A stretch of DNA of 39,451 nucleotides from Lysobacterales bacterium 63-13 (GTDB taxonomy: Bacteria > Pseudomonadota > Gammaproteobacteria > Xanthomonadales > Rhodanobacteraceae). Location: assembly GCA_001899855.1 (NCBI GenBank), contig MKWR01000035.1:1-39451 (forward strand), given 5' to 3'. Both the position numbers and the translations under genes were made by a program. The notes beneath the pieces are model-generated. The model made no database searches. It had not been told where the DNA came from and saw only the letters and a list, made by a program, of their open reading frames with translations. Below are positions 33,782 to 39,451 of this stretch, piece after piece; within the stretch, counting starts at the first letter, position 1, and every line of letters starts with the position of its first letter.

Positions 33782-34509
33782 ATGTTGAACTCCTTGTTAA
33801 TCTTGTCTTTGATGCTTCTTTCGTAGTTGTTGATGGTGCGCGGGTTGACGCCGAGTGCTGCGGCGATGTCCTTGATCTTCATCTGTTGGCGCCACAACAT
33901 CACGAAGACCGAATACTCCTTGCGCGTGAGCAGGGTCTGCAGGAGAGCATGGAACTGCTCGAACTCCCGCGAGTGGCCAAGGGCCACATCCGGCGTCCAT
34001 TCGTCCTGCAAAGCGGTGTCCCCGTCGCCGCCGTCCTCGTCGCTGCCTTCGTATTCGCGCTCCGCTTGGTGCCATTCTTCGAGGCTTTCCATCCGCGAGC
34101 GACATTGCGCCAGGATCGAGCGCAAGAACGAGATCGACTGGTTCTTGAAAAAGACGCCGAACCGGCGCGCGGCGAACTGCGCGTTCTTGTCCTTGAGCAG
34201 GCGTTCCCATACGTACGCGGACAACTCGTGGGCGGCCTCGTCGATGTGGGAAAAATGCTGGGGGACCAAGCTGTTCTTGAGTGCGAACGACCGGGAGCGC
34301 CGCAATATCCGCCGCGATAGCGCGCTGCTGAACAGCCCAACGCGGGTCGTGCTCCCCGCGGCCCGAGCGACCTGGAACTGTCGTACGAGCTGCTCCTCGC
34401 GGATGAAAAGCGGATCGTCCCAGTCTGCGCAACTCAGGCGCTCGACCAGTTCCCGGTCCGCCAAGTTGTCCAGATTTTCTGTTTCAGATGTGTCCATCGC
34501 GTCGTCCAT
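33778..34509 (-). CDS. Sigma-70-like (ECF-type) transcription factor
   Basis: A 243-residue protein from ATG 34509. Region 2 is suggested by DEAAHELSAYVWERLLKD and FGVFFKNQSISFLRSIL. Region 4 is a clear helix-turn-helix: LLTRKEYSVFVMLWRQQ, then MKIKDIAAALGVNPRTINNY. The linker is very acidic. It lacks a region 1 or 3, as ECF factors do, though it is longer than most. Its own promoter-like site A lies about 50 bases upstream. The stop overlaps the start of the HTH gene. A later ATG at 34497 is also possible. A DNA-binding regulator other than a sigma factor is not excluded. Confidence 0.7.
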   Translation of the reverse strand: MDDAMDTSETENLDNLADRELVERLSCADWDDPLFIREEQLVRQFQVARAAGSTTRVGLFSSALSRRILRRSRSFALKNSLVPQHFSHIDEAAHELSAYVWERLLKDKNAQFAARRFGVFFKNQSISFLRSILAQCRSRMESLEEWHQAEREYEGSDEDGGDGDTALQDEWTPDVALGHSREFEQFHALLQTLLTRKEYSVFVMLWRQQMKIKDIAAALGVNPRTINNYERSIKDKINKEFNI

Positions 34510-34557
34510 CTTGTTAGCAGGGTCCCCACCGCCACCGTGGCGTACATCCCCTAGTAC

Positions 34558-34588
34558 GTAAGTCGCAGGCCGCGACACAAATCGGAAA
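34558..34588 (-). promoter_or_regulatory. Bipartite promoter/operator site A, upstream of the sigma-like gene
   Basis: On the minus strand: TTTCCGATTT, 11 bases, TGCGACTTAC. It is 49 bases before the ATG at 34509. Site B at 29801-29831 has the same two blocks and spacing. Placement before the sigma-like gene suggests self-control. Confidence 0.8.
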
Positions 34589-34684
34589 TCGGGTCTTCAC
34601 CGACGGCGAGGGCACTGAAAGCGGTTTCGAGGCACGCTTCCGGGATCGCCGGGCCAGAGTGGGGTCGACGCAATGGGCGGGCGG

Positions 34685-34936
34685 CTACTTGCGCTCCCCA
34701 GGATGCTGCGTGAGCACGCTGCCGGCCAAGGTCTTGGTGCTAGCGTTGGTCCGGCCGTCGTTGAGCGCCTTCGCTGCGGTTCGGACCGTGGTCGCCGTGG
34801 ATGACTTCGTCGTGCGCGCCGGGGCGAGGGCGCTGCCCGCCAGACTCTTGGAGGTCTTGCTGGCGCCACTGTTTCGCAGCACCAAGGACGCCGTGCGCAT
34901 CACCTTGTGACCTGGGCACTCGTTCTTTTTGGTCAT
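34685..34936 (-). CDS. Small basic repeat protein, unknown function
   Basis: An 83-residue protein, Lys/Arg/Ser/Thr-rich. It has about four repeats of a short helical unit: HKVMRTASLVLRN, SKTSKSLAGSALA, TVRTAAKALND and STKTLAGSVLTQ, sharing K-x-x-A-x-x-x-L. The ATG at 34936 has GGAGA six bases upstream. It follows the subtilase gene by 74 bases on the same strand. Small proteins with such repeats occur in accessory regions, but the function is not known. A DNA- or RNA-binding or decoy role is a guess. Confidence 0.6.
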   Translation of the reverse strand: MTKKNECPGHKVMRTASLVLRNSGASKTSKSLAGSALAPARTTKSSTATTVRTAAKALNDGRTNASTKTLAGSVLTQHPGERK

Positions 34937-35010
34937 ATCGCGTCTCCGTAGGGGCGAACGGAGCGCGACGGGCTGCCCTTGGGCCCGCCGTGAGATCGAA
35001 CTAGTGAGGC

Positions 35011-37209
35011 TCATGGGCTGCCACCCACAGGAACCTGCACCTCGACAGGCAAGGTCTGGAGGACCGGGAATTCCGTCTGGATCCGCGTCATGAGATCGAC
35101 GACCCCTGGGGCCTGCAGCGTCACGATCAGCGCGTAGGGCATAGGCACGGCGTCTTCCGTGCGGACCGCTTCACTCTCGTCGCGCACCTGGTAGTTGATG
35201 TGGAAGTAGGGCGATTCCAGCTCGTCGGCATTGACCGTGCAAGAGTTGTTCAACACGGTGTCCCAGCGCATGGCGTCGCGACGCAGTTCTTCTTCGGACT
35301 TGTACATGCCGGTGCCGAACAGGGGCAGGCTGTTGCCCGGCGCCTTGTAGCAGCGCACCCACAGTCCCGCCCGCGTGTAATTGATTGCGTGGGCCGAATC
35401 GACCGGCGCGCGGTAACAGAACGTCGCGCCAATGCGCACCTTGGTGCCGGGAGGCAGACCTTTTGGCACGGGGATCAACGCCTTTTGCGGATGACCAGGA
35501 CGCGTGATGCCCTGGTATACCACGCGCACGACATCGAGCGGTGTATACAAAATCCCCTCCGGATCGAGAGGAATTCGCCCCCAGCCCACATCCGCTCGCT
35601 TGTGACTGCGCCGGTACTCGGCCGCGTTGATCAGCAGGGCCTGCAGCGTGATCGGGGCAAAGCGCGACTGACTGAGAACGTCGATTCCCACCGCAGTGCG
35701 CAGGGCCAAGGGGCTCGCAAAGCTGGTGCCACCCACGGCAACGACGCCACCGGCCAACGGGCTGTACACCGGCAAGGGCTCCCCGTTGGATCCTCCGAAG
35801 GCAACCACATCAGGTTTCACAAAGCCCGGACTGCGCCCGGGTCCGGTGGCGCTGTACGGGGCGCGATTCCATTTCTTTCGGCGGGTGTCAGCTGCGCCGA
35901 TCGCAAACACGTTCACGGCGTCGCCCGGGGGCTGGATGCGGCCGAGCTCTCCGCCCAGCGCACCGTTGTTACCGATGGCCGCCGTACACAACGTGCTCCC
36001 ATCAGCGAGTTCGGTGTCCAGTCGCGAAGTCCACTCGTGGATGTCGTCATCAAAGAAGGTAGCCACAGGGCCGAGGCTGATGTTGGCGAAGCGGTAGGGG
36101 CGACCCGCGGTGCGGGCACTGCGCAAGGCAGTGACGATGCGATCGAGCACGTCGAGGGCCTGCTCCGGGCTGTCCGTCGTGGGCAGCACGCGATGGTGCT
36201 CGACCGCCCACGGTGGCGTGGGCAATATCCCTTGCTTTGGGTCGACCGGACCAAACAGCAGCGCGGAGGTGACGTTGACTCCATGGGTCAGGTCGCCGAC
36301 GGCGGCCGGTGGCAAACCTGAAGCGGCCAGTTCGACCACGTGACTACCAAACGCTTGCGCGGTACCGCCGTCGAACACCGCCACGCGCGGCCCGTGCGGG
36401 GTCGGCATCGGCGCCGGCAAGCTCAACTTGGGATACGAACGGCCCAAGGCTGCCGTTAGATCGAGTTCCTCGCGCAGGCGCGGCATCGAGCGCACCAGCC
36501 GGATGCGTTCGAAACGAGCGAGCTCCGGCACCTGCGCTGCGGGCAACTGCACGGCCACGAAGGCCAGCCCGGGGACGAAGCGGAAGCCCCTCAGACTGAT
36601 TTCACCGCCGAGCTGCAGCACCAGCGTCTGGAACGCGGCGAGGATGTCGGCGTCGTTTTCTCCTGCGTGCAAGGTGACGTGCACGAAATTCGGCCATGGA
36701 GTTTCGGTGTCCAGCCGCAGCTTGGCGTTGCTTGCATAGGCGTGAATCGACTCGATGTGGGTGAACTCTTCCTGGCGGCCTTTACCGATCGCCGGATCCT
36801 GGAGGTAGCGATCCATCACCTCAAACTCCTCTGGCGTTCCTGCCACCAGAATTTCGGCGGTGTCCTGCGCCCCCGGCTTGCCACCTTGGCTGATCCGTGG
36901 CGTGACGCGGGTCGTTCGCGAACCCAGGATGGTCAAACCCGCGTCGCGGAGGATGTGGGCGGGGAAGTGGGTTTTCGCAAGAAAGGTGGGATGAAGGGTT
37001 AGTTGCGCCGTAATCTCACCACGGGGGGAAAATCTACGGGACACTGCTCGCGCCGCGCCGGCGACGGCGGCCAACTGAGGATGCAATGTCTCGCGCGCAT
37101 CTGCGATTGAGTAGGGGTGCCACTTCGGTCCGCCCCCCTGGGGCCACGACAAGGAACCGATGAGTTCTTGCCCGTTGGCTATCAGCACGTTCCGAGGGGT
37201 TGCGGCCAT
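35011..37209 (-). CDS. Subtilisin-like (S8) serine protease paired with an AAA+ ATPase
   Basis: A 732-residue protein without a signal peptide, so probably cytosolic. Residues 1-260 are an extra N-terminal domain. The protease core carries the triad: Asp 280 in RVAVFDGG, His 309 in GDLTHGVNV, Ser 496 in GGTSFASP, with the oxyanion Asn in AAIGNNG near 414. A C-terminal beta domain (510-732) follows. The ATG at 37209 has AGGAGA six bases upstream and lies ten bases after the ATPase stop. Pairs of AAA+ ATPase and subtilase are found in accessory regions of many bacteria. It may kill the cell or degrade phage proteins when released. Confidence 0.9.
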   Translation of the reverse strand: MAATPRNVLIANGQELIGSLSWPQGGGPKWHPYSIADARETLHPQLAAVAGAARAVSRRFSPRGEITAQLTLHPTFLAKTHFPAHILRDAGLTILGSRTTRVTPRISQGGKPGAQDTAEILVAGTPEEFEVMDRYLQDPAIGKGRQEEFTHIESIHAYASNAKLRLDTETPWPNFVHVTLHAGENDADILAAFQTLVLQLGGEISLRGFRFVPGLAFVAVQLPAAQVPELARFERIRLVRSMPRLREELDLTAALGRSYPKLSLPAPMPTPHGPRVAVFDGGTAQAFGSHVVELAASGLPPAAVGDLTHGVNVTSALLFGPVDPKQGILPTPPWAVEHHRVLPTTDSPEQALDVLDRIVTALRSARTAGRPYRFANISLGPVATFFDDDIHEWTSRLDTELADGSTLCTAAIGNNGALGGELGRIQPPGDAVNVFAIGAADTRRKKWNRAPYSATGPGRSPGFVKPDVVAFGGSNGEPLPVYSPLAGGVVAVGGTSFASPLALRTAVGIDVLSQSRFAPITLQALLINAAEYRRSHKRADVGWGRIPLDPEGILYTPLDVVRVVYQGITRPGHPQKALIPVPKGLPPGTKVRIGATFCYRAPVDSAHAINYTRAGLWVRCYKAPGNSLPLFGTGMYKSEEELRRDAMRWDTVLNNSCTVNADELESPYFHINYQVRDESEAVRTEDAVPMPYALIVTLQAPGVVDLMTRIQTEFPVLQTLPVEVQVPVGGSP

Positions 37210-37219
37210 GCGAATTCTC

Positions 37220-38311
37220 CTACTTGTGCAGCCAGCGTGAGACGGTGGCGGCGCTCACGCCAACATGCTTAGCGATTGCGCGTGTAGACAAGCCATCGGC
37301 ATGTAGGCGTTTGACCAGCAGCCATCGCTCACTTTCGGCTGGATCGGTCGCACTAGGCAGTGCCAATCGAATCAATACGTCGTCCAGCTCGCCGCCGTTG
37401 ATGGCGATTTCGCGCCGCGCCCGGGTCACCAGCCGACTCGCGTCTGAGAGCGGCTTTCCGGCGAATGCCGGCGCGATCTGCCGGGAGACTGCGTGGCCGG
37501 CCCCCAAGTTGGAAAGCAAAGCCTCAACCTGACGGGTCGTGCTGTCGGGGAAGCGCAGCCAGATATCAAAACGGCGAAAGACGGCGCGATCTAGCAGTTC
37601 CTCGTGATTGGTGGCCGCCACAAGCAACGATGTCCCTGGCCATTCGTCGATGGCTTGCAGCAGCACGTTGACGACGCGCTTGAGCTCGCCAACGTCTTGG
37701 CCGTCGTCCCGTCGCTTGGCCAAGGCGTCGAATTCATCTAACAACAAGACGCACGGCTGAACCTTGGCATGAACCAGCACGCGGGTGAGGTTGGTGCCGG
37801 TCTTGCCAAGCAGACTGTTGACGGCGGCCGCAAGGTTGAGCGTGATCAAGGGGAAGTTCAGCTGTTCGGCAAGATAGGTCGCGGCGAGGGTTTTGCCGAC
37901 GCCAGGTGGTCCGGATAGCAAGACGGTGCGAGAGGGCGACAGGCCCGCTTCACGCAGACGATCGGCATGCCGCCATTCATTCACCAGGCCGCCCAGGATT
38001 TCGTCGACCTTTGGAGGCCACACGGGCTCGTGCTCAAGAAAGGCGGGAAACTGTATTGAGGTCAAGGCGAGGTTGCTGTCGGAGTCGACGGGGCTGACCA
38101 ATGCTTGCTGAGCCGCGCCGTCGCGTGCGAGCGTCAGGCGAGAACTGTTTGCCTCGGTTAGCGCTCTAGCTAGCAAAGGTGTCAAGGCAGACTTCTCTCG
38201 CCGCAAGCGGGCAATCAATCGGCTCAAGCGCAACTGGAACGCAGCAGCGTTGCCGGCGCAACCCTCCCGGACAAGCGCCAACCATTCGGCCTCGGAAGAT
38301 GGTATCGACAT
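37220..38311 (-). CDS. AAA+ ATPase with C-terminal helix-turn-helix
   Basis: A 363-residue protein from ATG 38311, preceded by GAAGG. Walker A GPPGVGKT is near 134-141 and Walker B VLLLDEFDALAKRR near 188. Sensor and arginine-finger-like residues follow (LLVAATNHEELLDRAVFRRFD), as in classic AAA proteins. The last 30 residues are a helix-turn-helix: LHADGLSTRAIAKHVGVSAA, then TVSRWLHK. It would control the adjacent subtilase, its own gene, or both. Other in-frame starts upstream (38329, 38368) lie within or beyond the repeat site, so they are less likely. Confidence 0.88.
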   Translation of the reverse strand: MSIPSSEAEWLALVREGCAGNAAAFQLRLSRLIARLRREKSALTPLLARALTEANSSRLTLARDGAAQQALVSPVDSDSNLALTSIQFPAFLEHEPVWPPKVDEILGGLVNEWRHADRLREAGLSPSRTVLLSGPPGVGKTLAATYLAEQLNFPLITLNLAAAVNSLLGKTGTNLTRVLVHAKVQPCVLLLDEFDALAKRRDDGQDVGELKRVVNVLLQAIDEWPGTSLLVAATNHEELLDRAVFRRFDIWLRFPDSTTRQVEALLSNLGAGHAVSRQIAPAFAGKPLSDASRLVTRARREIAINGGELDDVLIRLALPSATDPAESERWLLVKRLHADGLSTRAIAKHVGVSAATVSRWLHK

Positions 38312-38321
38312 GGGAGCCTTC

Positions 38322-38362
38322 TGTTTCATGTGTTGCACAGTGTTGCATGTCATTATGAAACA
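38322..38362. promoter_or_regulatory. Repeat-rich control site upstream of the AAA+ gene
   Basis: TGTTTCAT (38322-38329) and ATGAAACA (38355-38362) form an inverted repeat around two direct repeats of GTGTTGCA (38330-38337 and 38340-38347, ten bases apart). This looks like an operator with iteron-like direct repeats. The HTH tail of the ATPase is the obvious candidate to bind it. It covers the likely promoter of the AAA+-subtilase operon. Confidence 0.7.
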
Positions 38363-38392
38363 GCGCAAGAGCCCCTCGAGGTGCCTACCGGG

Positions 38393-39427
38393 CTAGGGTT
38401 CGAGCAAGCGCGCCGCTGGGTTGTCTGCTGCTCCACCGGTTTGAAAATACCCAATCACACTCGAAACGGCCCGATGTTCCGTCATAGCCATCACCGCGCC
38501 CAATGCAATGCCTTGCCGCCCGGCCTCGGTCACAAACCCCGACCGAAGACTGTGTCCCGCAAAGTCACCCTCCAAACCGGCGAGTCGCGCACGCCGCTGG
38601 ACGATTTCGCCAACGGCGGCCGGTGAGAGAGAAGGGCCAACGCGAGTCTTCCAGAGCCGCCGAAATATCGCCCCCTCAGTGATCGCGGCCCGTTCCAGCC
38701 AGGCGGCAAGTGCATGCGCACTACGATCAAGAATGGGCTTGTCGGGCGTCGACGCCGATGTTGGCCCGGCCTGCTGTGTCTTGCTGTGTTCAAGTCGGAA
38801 GATGAACGAATCTAGCCCAGTGCGTCGCAGATCGTGCATTTGCGCCGCCGCAATCTCGCTGCGCCGGCGGCCGCCACTGGCAAACCCAAAATGGAGCAAG
38901 GCGCAATCGCGGAGGCCTTCAAGAGATTCATCGCACGTGGCCAGCATCGCTTCGAGTTCGGTCTTGGTGATCGCGGTTTTCTTGGCCGGCCGCTCACCGC
39001 GCTTGACGGCGGCTCGTCGGGCGCGGCTCAGCACCGTGCGTACTGCTGGCTGTTCGCACGGATTGGCTAGGCGCTTGAGTTTGTGGGCCGTCGACAGCAC
39101 CGCCACGCGATGGACCACGCTGGTCAGCTTCCAAGGGCCGACCTTTACCTTCAGGCCGGCGGTGACCAGGGCCCGATCGATTTCGGATGGCAGCTCCCAC
39201 GTCAAACCGGTTTTGCCGCGGCGAGCGACGTGATCGACGACAAATTGGATGACGATCGCCTCGTCGAGGGGCAGGGCGAGTTCGACGCCATAGCGAGCAC
39301 GGTGCCAGCCCGCCCAGTAGCGCAAAGCGGTGGCGTAACTCCGCGTCGTATTGGCAGCTGCGGCTTCGGCGAGCAACTCGCGCACCGCCTCGGCCGCACT
39401 GGCAGCCAGTTGTGCCGGCAGGATCAT
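38393..39427 (-). CDS. Tyrosine recombinase/integrase
   Basis: A 344-residue protein. The N-terminal SAM-like DNA-binding domain (20-120) includes NTTRSYATALRYWAGWH. The catalytic domain has Arg in SGGRRRSEI near 189, Lys near 216, His-x-x-Arg in AGHSLRSGF (292/295), His 318 in TEHRAVSS and Tyr 327 in VIGYFQTGG. All core residues are present. It lies upstream of the AAA+ gene on the same strand, at the edge of the window. It may move the whole accessory region. No attachment site or tRNA was found next to it. An IncP- or Xer-type role is less likely because of its divergent sequence. Confidence 0.9.
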   Translation of the reverse strand: MILPAQLAASAAEAVRELLAEAAAANTTRSYATALRYWAGWHRARYGVELALPLDEAIVIQFVVDHVARRGKTGLTWELPSEIDRALVTAGLKVKVGPWKLTSVVHRVAVLSTAHKLKRLANPCEQPAVRTVLSRARRAAVKRGERPAKKTAITKTELEAMLATCDESLEGLRDCALLHFGFASGGRRRSEIAAAQMHDLRRTGLDSFIFRLEHSKTQQAGPTSASTPDKPILDRSAHALAAWLERAAITEGAIFRRLWKTRVGPSLSPAAVGEIVQRRARLAGLEGDFAGHSLRSGFVTEAGRQGIALGAVMAMTEHRAVSSVIGYFQTGGAADNPAARLLEP

Positions 39428-39451
39428 CGCGTGACTGGGCGAGGCGAGGGC

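Noticed and set aside
38322-38362. A short CRISPR-like array
   Set aside because: Only two eight-base repeats ten bases apart, with no spacers of CRISPR length; an operator is more likely.

Overview
The window is GC-rich, gene-dense proteobacterial DNA. The gene families suggest a gammaproteobacterium near the Xanthomonadales: DmeR/DmeF, a czc cluster with a DUF3240 protein, CopL/CzcI-like small secreted proteins, a HupE-type transporter and a heavy-metal RND pump with a metal-binding-domain CusB. This assignment is an inference from gene families, not from a marker gene. No rRNA, tRNA or CRISPR array was seen.

Left part (1-25811) is a metal-handling region. It opens inside an IS3-family element that cuts off a TolC-like gene (1-1657). 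Next come a small Cys/His secreted protein, an FNR-type box, a protein with ATP-grasp motifs in permuted order and a membrane protein. An iron module follows: cupredoxin, FTR1 permease and outer-membrane protein under a possible Fur box. Then come the divergent dmeR/dmeF pair, an EamA transporter with a His-rich tail, and a complete IS5-family element (9181-10355). A long leftward cluster runs czcB-czcA-DUF3240-czcC-hupE-anchor protein-small periplasmic protein (18073 to 10356). Across a shared control region, a rightward cusC-cusB-cusA operon (19322-25811) encodes a Cu/Ag-type RND pump.

Right part (26142-39427) is an accessory, defence-like region, all on the minus strand. From upstream to downstream it has a tyrosine recombinase, an AAA+ ATPase with a C-terminal HTH, a subtilisin-like protease and a small repeat protein. 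A seven-gene set follows: a sigma-like factor, an HTH regulator, a fusion of an ImmA/IrrE-type metallopeptidase with a UvrD-family helicase, a two-lobed ubiquitin-like protein, an E2-like protein, a JAMM deconjugase-like protein and an E1-like enzyme. A HEPN-like protein lies just beyond.

The most interesting result is the seven-gene set. Two almost identical bipartite sites lie about 50 bases upstream of the sigma-like gene and of the ubiquitin-like gene. Each is a 10-base block, an 11-base spacer and a second 10-base block, with both blocks identical between the two sites. The sequence therefore suggests a regulon in which the sigma factor (or the HTH protein) controls both its own operon and the ubiquitin-like conjugation operon. 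The metallopeptidase-helicase could be the sensor that removes the HTH protein. The conjugation genes resemble the Bil (bacterial ISG15-like) defence systems, but joining them to a sigma factor, regulator and protease-helicase is something I do not recognise as a described system. A second possible two-gene system, AAA+-HTH plus subtilase, has its own repeat-rich control site next to the recombinase.
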